A DNA stretch of 38,936 nt from Desulfobacterales bacterium CG2_30_60_27 (GTDB taxonomy: Bacteria > Desulfobacterota > Desulfobulbia > Desulfobulbales > CG2-30-60-27): assembly GCA_001873115.1 (NCBI GenBank), contig MNYK01000098.1, forward strand, positions 1 to 38,936, read 5' to 3'. Each line of letters starts with the position of its first letter. Within the stretch, counting starts at the first letter, position 1. Positions 10,415 through 18,810 of the stretch are shown here, in pieces. The notes under the pieces are model-generated. The model had not been told where the DNA came from. It saw only the letters and a list, made by a program, of their open reading frames with translations, and searched no databases. The position numbers were made by a program, and so were the translations under genes.

Positions 10415-12381
10415 TCCTGACCCCGGCCCTGCCTTTTGGGTACTTCCAGGTCATTGCCTGAGGTTATAGGCCGTACCGGCACCAAACCGCGTACCGAGTT
10501 CCCCACGTAGAGGCCGTCTGCCGTCGTCAGGTCGGCCGGGGTGAGAACCGCCTCCCGCACCAGATCGGGGAAGGTGGTGAGCAGGTGGTGGCGGAAGACG
10601 CCATTCAAGAGGCCGCAGGCCACCGGCGGGGTCAGCAGGGTATCGCCTCTTTGCACAAAGACGTTGGTGAAACTGCCCTCGGTGAGCTCACCCTGCCGGT
10701 TGGTGAACAGGACCTCGAAAAAGCCCTGGCCCGCCGCCATCTTTTTTTCCTCGTCATAGAGCTGCCGCTGGGTGGTTTTGTGAAACAGGTAAAGCGATCC
10801 GCGGTCGGTCGGGGTGGCCGCCAACCTTACCGGCAGCGGTTCGCCGGTCGGTCCCGGGAAGGGCGGCGGGCCGGTCATGGTCGGCAGGGCACAGGGCGAC
10901 GAGGTGATTTCCAGGCTGCCGTCCTTGGCCAGGAGCAGGCGCACCCGGCGGGCCGGCTTGGTGGACCTGGCGGACCGGTCTGACTTGTCCGCACTGTCCG
11001 ACAGGTCGGACAGTGCGGACAGCACCTGGTCACGATGCATGGCAAAACCGAGCAGGCGGGCCGAGGCCGTCAGCCTTGCCAGATGCGCGTCCAGCAACCA
11101 GTAACCCGCCGCGGGCCGCCAAAGCATGGTCTCGATGAGCTGGAACTCCGGGCGCGGCGAGGTCAGGAATTTGCCCTTGAGCAGGCATTCCTCCCACTCC
11201 GCCATAGGGTCGGAATCGGCGACCACCCCGGAGCCGATGCCCATTTCGCCCTGCCCGTTCTTAAGCACCACGGTGCGGATGGGCACGCTGAAGACGCCAT
11301 CGCCGGCCGGGGTAAAAAAGCCGATGCCGCCGGTGTAGACGCCGCGCGGGGCGCTCTCCAGCTCCCGAATGATCTCCATGGTGCGGATCTTCGGGGCGCC
11401 GGTCACCGAGCCGCAGGGGAAGAGGGCGCGGGAAAATTCCTCCAGACCCAGCATGGGGCGCAGGCGGCTTTGGATGGTTGAGGTCATCTGGTGTACGGTC
11501 TCGTAAGTTTCCACGGTGAACAGGTCGGTGACCGCTATCGAGCCGCTGCGGCTTAGGCGCCCCAGATCGTTGCGCAGCAGGTCGACAATCATGATATTCT
11601 CACTGCGGTTCTTGGGGTCGTTCCGGAGTCGGCTGGCCAGGGCGGTGTCCTCGGACGTGGTCCGGCCCCGCACCATGGTGCCCTTCATCGGCCGCACCGT
11701 GCAGCGGTCGCCCTGGCGTCGGAAGAAGAGTTCAGGTGAGCAGGAAAGGATGCGCTGTCCGTTGCCGCTCAGCAAGGCGCCGTAGGACACCGACTGGCTG
11801 CGGCGTAACGCTGTGTAAAGGGCCGTGGCGGCGCCGTGAAAATCAAAGAGATACTTCAGGGTGTAGTTGACCTGGTAGGTATCGCCATTTTCGATGTAGG
11901 CCTTGATGCGGGCGATGCTGGCCAGATAACGTTCGCGGGTTTCGTTAAGCCGCGGGTTGGTCACGGCATAATCGCTCGCCTCCCTGGCCGGGGCCAGGGG
12001 CCAGGGACCGGCGCCGGTGAATGTCCCGGTGGCGTGGTCGAAGATGTGGGGGGTGGGAAAGACGCCGAAATCGGCCAGCACCGTGTCCGGGGCCATGGCG
12101 GAGCGCCGGGCCAGGGAGGGCTCCAGCATCTCGCCAAACTCGTAGGCAAACCAGCCGGCCAGATAATGGCCTTGGTCGAGGGCGGACCGGGCCTTGCTGA
12201 AAAACTCGGCAGGCTTATCGGCCGCGGTGCAGAGCAGGCGGTCCACCGGCTGCCGGAAGAGCCAGGAACGATGTTCATCGGCCGTGATCCGGGTGGTCTC
12301 TAGAAAGACAAAGTCGTCCTCATGGGCCAGGTAGGCCAGCAGGCGGTCGAGTTCATTCTTGGGCAATGGGGCGGAGGTCAT
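10411..12381 (-). CDS. pabBC: fused aminodeoxychorismate synthase component I / aminodeoxychorismate lyase
   Basis: This 656-aa protein has two parts. Residues ~1-395 are a PabB/chorismate-binding enzyme: GDTYQVNYT, VRPMKGTMVRGRT, IVDLLRNDLGR, the signature PCGSVTGAPKI, and GIGSGVVADSDP. Residues ~410-650 are a PabC-like PLP lyase: HKTT bearing the likely Schiff-base Lys, LTEGSFTNVF, LNGVFRH and VGNSVRGL. Together they would convert chorismate plus ammonia to 4-aminobenzoate for folate synthesis. The glutaminase subunit PabA is not in the window. The linker between domains contains a low-complexity Ser/Asp-rich stretch encoded by a 17-bp palindrome at 10986-11021. The gene is convergent with namZ, sharing stop-codon bases. 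Confidence 0.94.
   Translation of the reverse strand: MTSAPLPKNELDRLLAYLAHEDDFVFLETTRITADEHRSWLFRQPVDRLLCTAADKPAEFFSKARSALDQGHYLAGWFAYEFGEMLEPSLARRSAMAPDTVLADFGVFPTPHIFDHATGTFTGAGPWPLAPAREASDYAVTNPRLNETRERYLASIARIKAYIENGDTYQVNYTLKYLFDFHGAATALYTALRRSQSVSYGALLSGNGQRILSCSPELFFRRQGDRCTVRPMKGTMVRGRTTSEDTALASRLRNDPKNRSENIMIVDLLRNDLGRLSRSGSIAVTDLFTVETYETVHQMTSTIQSRLRPMLGLEEFSRALFPCGSVTGAPKIRTMEIIRELESAPRGVYTGGIGFFTPAGDGVFSVPIRTVVLKNGQGEMGIGSGVVADSDPMAEWEECLLKGKFLTSPRPEFQLIETMLWRPAAGYWLLDAHLARLTASARLLGFAMHRDQVLSALSDLSDSADKSDRSARSTKPARRVRLLLAKDGSLEITSSPCALPTMTGPPPFPGPTGEPLPVRLAATPTDRGSLYLFHKTTQRQLYDEEKKMAAGQGFFEVLFTNRQGELTEGSFTNVFVQRGDTLLTPPVACGLLNGVFRHHLLTTFPDLVREAVLTPADLTTADGLYVGNSVRGLVPVRPITSGNDLEVPKRQGRGQD
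10986..11021. repeat. 17-bp palindrome inside pabBC interdomain linker
   Basis: TGTCCGCACTGTCCGAC (10986-11002) and its exact reverse complement (11005-11021) are separated by 2 nt. On the coding strand this gives a Ser/Asp/Lys/Arg-rich linker between the PabB and PabC domains, consistent with a repeat element tolerated in-frame. Confidence 0.85.
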
Positions 12382-12447
12382 GGCGGTTGAGCATGGAATC
12401 TATCCTGAAGGCTGGTCGTGTCAATCTATTTCAATGCCCCACCCTCC

Positions 12448-12476
12448 TTGCATGAGCCGGCGGAATCGGCTATAAG
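12448..12476 (+). promoter_or_regulatory. sigma70-type promoter for the CBS-ACT gene
   Basis: TTGCAT (12448-12453) and TATAAG (12471-12476) are separated by exactly 17 nt, 44 nt upstream of the ATG at 12521. The gene has no upstream partner on the same strand (pabBC is divergent), so it needs its own promoter. Confidence 0.6.
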
Positions 12477-12520
12477 GATTCGACTTCGCTTATCCCTGTG
12501 CAACTGGAGAACACAAGTCC

Positions 12521-13210
12521 ATGCTGATCGCTGATTGGATGGCCAAGGATATACAGACCGTGGATGAAGACGCTTCCCTTATGCGGGTCACCAGGATCAT
12601 GAAGGAAAAACACATCCGCCGGCTGCCGGTGATGGCCCGGGGGCAGGTGACCGGCATTATCACCGACCGGGACGTCAAGGATGCCTCGCCGTCCAAGACT
12701 ACCTCCCAGGATATCCACGAACTTTACTATTTCCTCTCGGAGATGCGGGTGAAGGACGTCATGACCCCGGATCCCCTGTTTCTCTACGGCGATGATTCCT
12801 TGGAAAAGGCGGCCCTGGTCATGCTGGAAAACACCATCTCCGGCGTGGTGGTCAAGGACCGGCAGGGCGGGCTGATTGGGCTTTTGAGTGAAACCGACGT
12901 GCTGCGTGGCTTCATTCACGCCACCGGCATCCGGGACAACACCATCCAGTATGTCTTTGACCTGCCCGACCAGCCGGGCTCGGTGACCGCGGTGACCGGC
13001 CTGCTGCGGGACTTTCACATGCGGATCATCAGCATCCTGACCTCTTTTCTGGACGCGCCGACCGGCATGAAGCGGGTGGCCATCCGGGTGACCGGCCCGG
13101 AGGGCCAGTCACCAGACGCGTTGTCCTCGGCCTTGGCCGCCCGGTTTACCTTGGTGCACAAGGCCCAGGACGAGCTGGCCAATCTGCCGAAAAAAACTGC
13201 CAAGGCCTGA
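12521..13210 (+). CDS. CBS-pair plus ACT domain regulatory protein (AcuB-like)
   Basis: This 229-aa cytoplasmic protein has two CBS motifs: residues ~1-57, including MRVTRIMKEKHIRRLPVM and ITDRDVK, and ~80-140, including KDVMTPDP and GLLSETDVLRGF. A C-terminal ACT-like domain (~145-215) follows, beginning near DLPDQPGSVTAV. CBS pairs usually bind adenine nucleotides and ACT domains small ligands such as amino acids, so this is a ligand-sensing protein. The AcuB name comes from similar architecture in Bacillus and does not prove an acetoin role. A promoter lies at 12448-12476 and GGAG sits 10 nt before the ATG. The stop lies only 3 bp from the end of convergent PBP1A. Confidence 0.88.
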   Translation: MLIADWMAKDIQTVDEDASLMRVTRIMKEKHIRRLPVMARGQVTGIITDRDVKDASPSKTTSQDIHELYYFLSEMRVKDVMTPDPLFLYGDDSLEKAALVMLENTISGVVVKDRQGGLIGLLSETDVLRGFIHATGIRDNTIQYVFDLPDQPGSVTAVTGLLRDFHMRIISILTSFLDAPTGMKRVAIRVTGPEGQSPDALSSALAARFTLVHKAQDELANLPKKTAKA

Positions 13211-13213
13211 TCA

Positions 13214-15247
13214 CTATTGGTCCGCCTCCCCGTTCTTATCCTCGGGGACGGTCTGACGGAAGGCCTCCAGGGAGACATTGCCAGTCGTCTCCTCGGTCGG
13301 TTCGCCGGTTTCCAGATTCATGGGCTGGATGCTAATGCCTGCCGGTGCCACGAACTCCTCTTTTGGCAGGGCCGTTTCCGCCTGCCCCATGAAATATCGC
13401 CAGACCGGCGCCGCGGCCCGGCCGCCGGTTTCCAGGCGGCCCAGGGATTTTTTCCGGTCAAACCCCATCCACACGCCGGTCACCAGGTTGGGCGTGTAGC
13501 CCACGAACCAGGCATCCATGTTGCTGTCGGTGGTGCCGGTCTTGCCGGCGGCCGCGCTTTGCAGGCCCTGGGCCTGGCGGCCGGTGCCCTCCAGGATGAC
13601 CTTTTCCATGAGATGGGTGACTTGGAAGGCGGCCTGGGGTGAGAGGGCCTGGGTCTGGTTTGGCTGGTTTTCTTCCAGGACATGGTCCTGGGCATCGGTG
13701 ATGGAGTCGATGAACATTGGGGCGATGGCCTTGCCGCCATTGGCGAAACCGGCGTATGCCCCGGTCAGTTCAAGCAGGGAGACCTCGGAGGTGCCCAGGG
13801 CCAGGGAAAGGGTCGGGGTCAGCGGTGACGCGATCCCCAGGCGGCGGGCCAGGGCCACCACCGGCTTGATTCCGACCTGTTGCAACATTTTGATGGTGAC
13901 GATGTTGCGAGAGTGGATCAGCCCGTCACGCAGGGTGGTGGGGCCGTAATGCTCGCCGCTGTAATTTTCCGGCTGCCAGACCTCGCCGGCCTTGGCGCCA
14001 GGCAGGGTCAGTGGTTCGTCCAGGAGGATGGTGCCCGGCGTCATGCCTTGCTCCAAGGCGATTGCGTAAATGAAGGGCTTAAAGGCCGAGCCGGGCTGGC
14101 GCCTGGCCTGCACGGCCCGGTCGAACTGGCTTCCGGAAAAATCAACGCCACCCATGAGGGCGCGGATCTTGCCGCTCCGCGGTTCCAGGGCCACCAGGGC
14201 GGCCTGGGGCAAACCGGTTGACTGGTCGTCCTGGTGCCTTGCCTGCCAGGCCGCAATCCCGTAGCGCATGGCCTGCACGGCCACGGCCTGCATCTCCTGG
14301 TCCAGGGAGGTACGGATGACGAGGCCGCCGGTGGCCAGGAGATCGGCGCCATACTTGTTCTGTACCAGGTTACGTATCTGCTGTAGAAAGTACTGGTGTT
14401 CCGGTTTCCTCGCCAGGGGAGGGCCCCAGAGCAGGGGCTGATTGAAGGCCTTGCGGGCCGCGGTCGGGGTGATATAACCGTCTTCCGCCATGCGGTTTAA
14501 GACATAGGCCTGCCGTTTTTTGGCCAGGTCGAAATGCCTGAAGGGTGCGTATCGGCTGGGTGCCTGCGGCAGGCCGGCCAGCATGGCCATCTCGCCCAGG
14601 GAAAGTTCCCGGGCCGATCGGCCGAAATAGGTGCGGGCCGCGGCCTCGACCCCGTATGCCCCTTCGCCGAAATAGATCTGATTCAGGTAGATGGCCAGGA
14701 TCTCTTTCTTGTCGAAGGCCCGGTCGATGCGATAGGCGAGAATGGCCTCCTTGACCTTGCGGGAATAGGTCTTTTCCGGGGTGAGCAGAAGCGAACGAGC
14801 CACCTGCTGAGTGATGGTGCTGCCGCCTTGGTGGGTATGGTTGCCAGAGGTAAGGTTGTTGACCAGGGCCCGCAGCACCGACCAGGCATCCACGCCGCCG
14901 TGCTGGAAGAAGCGGGCGTCCTCCGCCGCCAGAAAGGCCTTGGGCAGCAGCTCGGGCAGGTCGGCCAGGGTAACCAGATAGCGATTTTCCTGAAAGATCC
15001 GGTCCACCACCGCGCCTTTGCGGTCCAGGACCAGGGTGGTCAGGGGCGGCCGGTAGTCGGACAGGGTGCGAATGCTGGGGATCTGCAGGGAGATGAAGAG
15101 GGCGAGGACCGCGGCGATGCTGGAGGTGAGCAGCCCGCCTATGACCAGGATCAGCACGATAAGCTGGTTCTGGCTCCATATTCTGGGGGGACGGCTGGGC
15201 CGTCTGGCCGGGGTGTCACCGGCCTGGTTATGAGTTTGGCGCGTCAC
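13214..15247 (-). CDS. mrcA: penicillin-binding protein 1A (bifunctional transglycosylase/transpeptidase)
   Basis: This is a class A PBP of about 677 aa. After a short cytoplasmic tail comes one transmembrane helix (LIVLILVIGGLLTSSIAAVL). The GT51 transglycosylase domain shows AAEDARFFQHGGVD, GGSTITQQ and the KVKEAILAYRID region. The transpeptidase domain shows SxxK in PGSAFKP, SxN in HSRNIV and KTGTT. It would polymerise and cross-link peptidoglycan at the cytoplasmic membrane. The start is uncertain: a GTG at 15247 is used here, and an in-frame TTG at 15277 is possible, but neither has a clear ribosome-binding site. The gene lies directly downstream of the cytochrome c3 terminator, so it may depend on read-through or on a promoter not identified. 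Confidence 0.93.
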   Translation of the reverse strand: MTRQTHNQAGDTPARRPSRPPRIWSQNQLIVLILVIGGLLTSSIAAVLALFISLQIPSIRTLSDYRPPLTTLVLDRKGAVVDRIFQENRYLVTLADLPELLPKAFLAAEDARFFQHGGVDAWSVLRALVNNLTSGNHTHQGGSTITQQVARSLLLTPEKTYSRKVKEAILAYRIDRAFDKKEILAIYLNQIYFGEGAYGVEAAARTYFGRSARELSLGEMAMLAGLPQAPSRYAPFRHFDLAKKRQAYVLNRMAEDGYITPTAARKAFNQPLLWGPPLARKPEHQYFLQQIRNLVQNKYGADLLATGGLVIRTSLDQEMQAVAVQAMRYGIAAWQARHQDDQSTGLPQAALVALEPRSGKIRALMGGVDFSGSQFDRAVQARRQPGSAFKPFIYAIALEQGMTPGTILLDEPLTLPGAKAGEVWQPENYSGEHYGPTTLRDGLIHSRNIVTIKMLQQVGIKPVVALARRLGIASPLTPTLSLALGTSEVSLLELTGAYAGFANGGKAIAPMFIDSITDAQDHVLEENQPNQTQALSPQAAFQVTHLMEKVILEGTGRQAQGLQSAAAGKTGTTDSNMDAWFVGYTPNLVTGVWMGFDRKKSLGRLETGGRAAAPVWRYFMGQAETALPKEEFVAPAGISIQPMNLETGEPTEETTGNVSLEAFRQTVPEDKNGEADQ

Positions 15248-15280
15248 CGTGCAGTGCTGGTCGATAAGTAAGGACAAAAA

Positions 15281-15312
15281 CGAAAGGGCTGCTCAGGAGA
15301 GCAGCCCTTTCG
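15281..15312 (-). terminator. intrinsic terminator of the cytochrome c3 gene
   Basis: CGAAAGGGCTGCTC (15281-15294) and its complement (15299-15312) form a perfect 14-bp stem with a 4-nt loop. On the minus strand the stem is followed at once by TTTTTG. It lies 37 bp beyond the stop of the leftward cytochrome gene, so it is a classic rho-independent terminator. Confidence 0.9.
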
Positions 15313-15349
15313 TAGTTTATCCAGTAATCGCCGGACAAGTCTGGCGTGC

Positions 15350-15751
15350 TTACTTCTTGGGATGGCAGCCATCACACTTGGTGGTCGGGCCATTCTTGCC
15401 GTTGAAACCGGCTTTATGGCAGCCCTTGCAACGCTCGTGGCCGATCAGCATGAAACTGTTGAGCTTGGCGTTGGCCATCTTGTCGTTGTGGCAGGTTTCG
15501 CACTTGGCCGGGGCCTGGCCCTCGGGCAGAGGGGCTTGCTTGCCATCGGCGCCCGCAATGTGATGGCACTGGGCGCACTTGATCCCCATGTCTTGATGCT
15601 TTTTGTGCGGGAAGACCGCAGGCTTCTTGGCCGCGGCCGTTTGGAGGGTGATCGTCTCGGGACCATTGCCAGCGGCCATGGCGGCGCCGGTAAAGGCAAA
15701 GGTCATCATGCAGGACAGTGCAGCAGCGAAAAACACAGATTTTTTCAACAT
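15350..15751 (-). CDS. periplasmic tetraheme cytochrome c3 (class III)
   Basis: This 133-aa exported protein starts at the ATG after GGGAGAAAGG. A Sec signal peptide (MLKKSVFFAAALSCM..., cleavage after AMA, ~res 25) is followed by a mature domain with four CxxCH heme sites: CAQCH, CETCH, CKGCH and CDGCH. Extra histidines (FPHKKH, GHERC) can provide the second axial ligands. Small tetraheme c3 proteins are typical periplasmic electron carriers of sulfate- and sulfur-reducing Desulfobacterota, linking hydrogenases or formate dehydrogenases to membrane complexes. The cytochrome maturation genes ccsA and resB lie just upstream on the same strand. It has its own terminator. Confidence 0.93.
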   Translation of the reverse strand: MLKKSVFFAAALSCMMTFAFTGAAMAAGNGPETITLQTAAAKKPAVFPHKKHQDMGIKCAQCHHIAGADGKQAPLPEGQAPAKCETCHNDKMANAKLNSFMLIGHERCKGCHKAGFNGKNGPTTKCDGCHPKK

Positions 15752-15874
15752 ACCTTTCTCCCTTTTGCAGATTACGAAATAAACACGATCAGTCCCAGGA
15801 AGGGACATTCCACAAATTGATGCTTTTATAGCCCCCCTGCCAGCCAATGTCAAGCAGGAAGAACAGGCTGAAAA

Positions 15875-16732
15875 TCATCTGCCGCCGTAACTGTGCAGGC
15901 CGGAGAGCAGAAAGTTTACCCCATAGTAAGTGAAGACCACCGACAGCAGACCGATGATCGCCAGCCAGGCGATGCGTTTACCGCCCCAGCCTTTGGTAAA
16001 GCGGGCGTGCAGGGTGGCGCCGTAGATGAACCAGGTGATGATGCTCCAGGTCTCCTTGGGATCCCAGCTCCAGTAAGTGCCCCAGGCCGAATTGGCCCAG
16101 ATGGCGCCGGTGATGATGCCGGCCGACAGCCAGAGGAAACCGAAGAGGATGGTCTTGTGGGTGAGGTCGTCGATCTGTCTGAGAGCGGGCAGAGACTCCA
16201 GCAGCCCGCCGGTTGCCCGGCCGCCGACTTTTTCCTGGGAGCGTGCTTTCATCAGATACATGATGCCCAGGCCACAGGCCACGGCAAAGGCGGCGTAGCC
16301 GATGAAGCAGGCGATGACATGGGCGATGAGCCAGTTGGACTGCAGGGCCGGGATCAGCGGGGTGATCTCCCGGCTGAACTCCGTGGCATAGGAGCCGTAA
16401 GCCATGCCCAGGAAGGCGAAGGGCATTACAAAGGCACCAATCATCCGGTTTTTGAATCTGAATTCGATGAACAGGTAAAGGACGATGATGCTCCAGGCGA
16501 AAAAAATCAAAGATTCGTACATGTTGGAGAGCGGCGCATGGCCGATGCCCATGCGGTAGGACTCCATCCAGCGCAGGATGATGCCGGCGGTCTCGGTCAG
16601 CAGTCCGACGATGGTCAGCGCCGTGGCCGCCACCCCCAGGCCTTGTACCCGAAAGATGAACAGCCCGATATAGAGGGCCGAGGCGGCCAGGAGGATGAAG
16701 GTGGTTATGCCAAGGAGTTGTGAGCTGTCCAT
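15875..16732 (-). CDS. ccsA: system II cytochrome c maturation protein CcsA/ResC
   Basis: This is a 285-aa integral membrane protein with about eight predicted helices. The tryptophan-rich heme-handling motif WGTYWSWDPKETWS, diagnostic of CcsA/CcmC/CcmF proteins, lies in the C-terminal half. Conserved histidines sit near HVIACF and LHARF. With ResB it carries heme across the membrane and attaches it to CxxCH motifs of exported cytochromes. The start chosen (MDSSQLLG) lies 4 nt after the resB stop, which argues for co-transcription and against a longer N-terminus. The neighbouring tetraheme cytochrome is an obvious client. Confidence 0.93.
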   Translation of the reverse strand: MDSSQLLGITTFILLAASALYIGLFIFRVQGLGVAATALTIVGLLTETAGIILRWMESYRMGIGHAPLSNMYESLIFFAWSIIVLYLFIEFRFKNRMIGAFVMPFAFLGMAYGSYATEFSREITPLIPALQSNWLIAHVIACFIGYAAFAVACGLGIMYLMKARSQEKVGGRATGGLLESLPALRQIDDLTHKTILFGFLWLSAGIITGAIWANSAWGTYWSWDPKETWSIITWFIYGATLHARFTKGWGGKRIAWLAIIGLLSVVFTYYGVNFLLSGLHSYGGR

Positions 16733-16736
16733 GATA

Positions 16737-18083
16737 TCACCCTTGTGACGTGAACTGTGCGTGGTTGGCGAAACGGGCGATGAGGGCGTTGAAGTCCTTT
16801 TCAAAGCCGAGTTTGTTCTTGTTGGCGCCGCCGCAGACCAGCACTTTGGTCCGGTCGTGCTCCGTGGTCACCAGTATCCAAATGCGGCGGTGGGAAAGAA
16901 AGAAGGCCACCGTGATGCCGGTAAGCATGAGGCCGCAACCGATATAGACCCACCAGACGCCAGGGTCCTTGGCCACCTGGAGGCCGGTGGCGAAATGCTG
17001 GGTAAGGGTGAAGTCGTAGGTCGCGCCGGGTCGTTCGATCTTGGCGGTGGCCCCTAAATCCATCCAGAACTCCGAGGGCGTTTCAGGGCCGTCGGTGAAC
17101 CAGATCTTAAAACGGTAGCCGGTTTTGTTGGCGGTCTCTTCAAAATAGACCACACCGAAGCGCACCCCCTCGCCGGGCCATGAAACCTCGGTGCGTGGTT
17201 TCATGGGCAGGCCGGTGGAAACTCCGGTACGGGTGTTTTTGAGTTGGGCGAAGAGCTGGCCTTCAATGGGCTGGTAACTGGCCTGATAAAAGGTCAGCCC
17301 TTGGAAGGACAGGGGATCGTTGACCACGATGGATTTCCTGAGCAGCTCGGTTTTGTCCTTCAGGATGGTAAGCTCGGAGCGGAATTCCTTGGGTGATCCG
17401 GTGTCGTAGAGGGTCAGGGTGAACTGCTCGCAGCGCAGGTCGAAGCCCAGGGGAATTGTCCGGTTGCCGCCGGTTTCATAGACGTGGTCGGTGGTCGCGC
17501 CGGCCGGCAGCATGACAAAGGCCTTGAAGCCGTAAAGCGTGCCGATGATGGCGCCGATAAAGATAATCAGGATGCTGGTGTGCACGGCGTAGACGCCGAA
17601 TCTGGTCCACGCCCCCTTCTGGGTGAAAAGCAGGGTCTCGGTGTTGGTGGACTTTTCCCGAATCCGACGGCTGGTCTTGGCGAGCAAGGCGCGGGCCGCG
17701 GCCGCCGCCTCGCCGACCGGACCGTTGAAGACAAAGGTGCGGCCGGGAGTCATCTTGTTAAGCCTGGTGGCAGGGGTCTCCAGGTTGTCCTGCATCACGG
17801 TCTGCCAGACGTGGGGCAGGCGTTTCAGGGTGCAGACCACGAGGTTGATCGAGAGCAAAGCGAGCAGGCTCAGGAACCACCAGGAGTGATACATGTCGGT
17901 GATGTTCAGGGCATGGAAGATCGTACTCCATTTCTCGCCATAAAATTGGATGTATTTGTCTGGCGTCTCGTTCTGGGGGATTACCGTGCCAATGATGGAG
18001 GTGACGGCCAGGATGAACAGGACAAAGAGGGCCAGGCTCACCGAGGCAAAAAAGGCGATGATGGGGTTGTCTTTCTGTTTCAT
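16737..18083 (-). CDS. resB: cytochrome c biogenesis protein ResB (Ccs1)
   Basis: This is a 448-aa membrane protein. Two N-terminal helices (IIAFFASVSLALFVLFILAV and a helix near WWFLSLLALLSINLVVC) precede a helix around res 155-180 (YAVHTSILIIFIGAIIG). A large periplasmic beta domain follows, including the conserved NDPLSFQGLTFYQASY, and then a C-terminal helix (VYIGCGLMLTGITVAFF) with the family's HRRIW-type tail. It works with CcsA in system II cytochrome c assembly. The gene is first of the resB-ccsA pair and divergent from rpmB. Confidence 0.93.
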   Translation of the reverse strand: MKQKDNPIIAFFASVSLALFVLFILAVTSIIGTVIPQNETPDKYIQFYGEKWSTIFHALNITDMYHSWWFLSLLALLSINLVVCTLKRLPHVWQTVMQDNLETPATRLNKMTPGRTFVFNGPVGEAAAAARALLAKTSRRIREKSTNTETLLFTQKGAWTRFGVYAVHTSILIIFIGAIIGTLYGFKAFVMLPAGATTDHVYETGGNRTIPLGFDLRCEQFTLTLYDTGSPKEFRSELTILKDKTELLRKSIVVNDPLSFQGLTFYQASYQPIEGQLFAQLKNTRTGVSTGLPMKPRTEVSWPGEGVRFGVVYFEETANKTGYRFKIWFTDGPETPSEFWMDLGATAKIERPGATYDFTLTQHFATGLQVAKDPGVWWVYIGCGLMLTGITVAFFLSHRRIWILVTTEHDRTKVLVCGGANKNKLGFEKDFNALIARFANHAQFTSQG

Positions 18084-18244
18084 GCCAATGGGTACGTTCG
18101 GGTGATGGGAAACCTTGGAAAAGCGGGGCGACCCAGGGAAAATACGAATGCAAGCGATACCATCCTTTGTGGTACAAAGTCAATTAAAAATGGTGATCCG
18201 GCGCGGGTCACGGCCTGGACCAGGAGATTTCGGTAATAAAATGC

Positions 18245-18273
18245 TTGCCCCGGGCCAAGAGAAAAGGTATAAA
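18245..18273 (+). promoter_or_regulatory. sigma70-type promoter for rpmB
   Basis: TTGCCC (18245-18250) and TATAAA (18268-18273) have a 17-nt spacer, 45 nt upstream of the rpmB ATG. A good AAAGGAG ribosome-binding site (18300-18306) lies between. Confidence 0.7.
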
Positions 18274-18317
18274 AGCGGATTCTTTTAGTTTCGCAGCCAG
18301 AAAGGAGAACTGTCATC

Positions 18318-18527
18318 ATGGCCAAAGTGTGCGATATATGTGGCAAGGGGCCGGTAACCGGCAATAACGTCAGCCATGCCCACAATAAGAACCGCCGCCG
18401 GTGGTTGCCTAATCTGCAGAAGGTGAGAATGGCCGGGTCTGGCGGCAATGGCATGTCGGTGCGGGTTTGCACCCGCTGCATTCGCTCCGGCGCCGTGATC
18501 AAGCCTGCGGTCAAGGGTGTTTCCTGA
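18318..18527 (+). CDS. rpmB: 50S ribosomal protein L28 (zinc-binding form)
   Basis: This 69-aa basic protein begins [12 protein letters not shown], with the typical L28 segment [17 protein letters not shown]. It carries two CxxC pairs (Cys5/Cys8 and CTRC near the C-terminus), which marks the zinc-containing C+ paralogue type. It belongs to the large ribosomal subunit. It is a single-gene unit with its own promoter and a clear AAGGAG site. Confidence 0.97.
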   Translation: MAKVCDICGKGPVTGNNVSHAHNKNRRRWLPNLQKVRMAGSGGNGMSVRVCTRCIRSGAVIKPAVKGVS

Positions 18528-18619
18528 GCGGGTGCCGTCTAGTAGCATGGAAGATTATGCGCTTCGCATTGATATGGCCGGGTCAGGTGGTTTTGTGCCG
18601 TAACTCGACGTGATATTGC

Positions 18620-18670
18620 AGGGTGCGCCGTGCGCCCCAATTATGCTTGCTGGTGCGCACGGCGCACCCT
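18620..18670. repeat. palindromic GC-rich intergenic repeat
   Basis: AGGGTGCGCCGTGCGC (18620-18635) and its exact complement (18655-18670) flank a 19-nt loop. It lies in the gap between rpmB and the end of relA (18528-18810), which otherwise holds nothing recognisable. A half copy lies at 7601-7614. The form suggests a REP-type element, and it could also act as a terminator hairpin. Confidence 0.75.
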
Positions 18671-18810
18671 ACTGAGTGGCAAACACATGAGCCGGGGATG
18701 AGGGCACACATCGAGATAAGCCGCTCCTTCCTGAAACGACTTTATCCGCTACTATAAGCGTTATAAGGCACTACGGGGGGTGGCTCCGCCCCATCCCGTC
18801 CGGACCTCCG

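Noticed and set aside
15248-15277. TTG 15277 as the certain start of PBP1A
   Set aside because: It lies almost on top of the cytochrome c3 terminator and has no ribosome-binding site. It is kept only as an alternative to GTG 15247.
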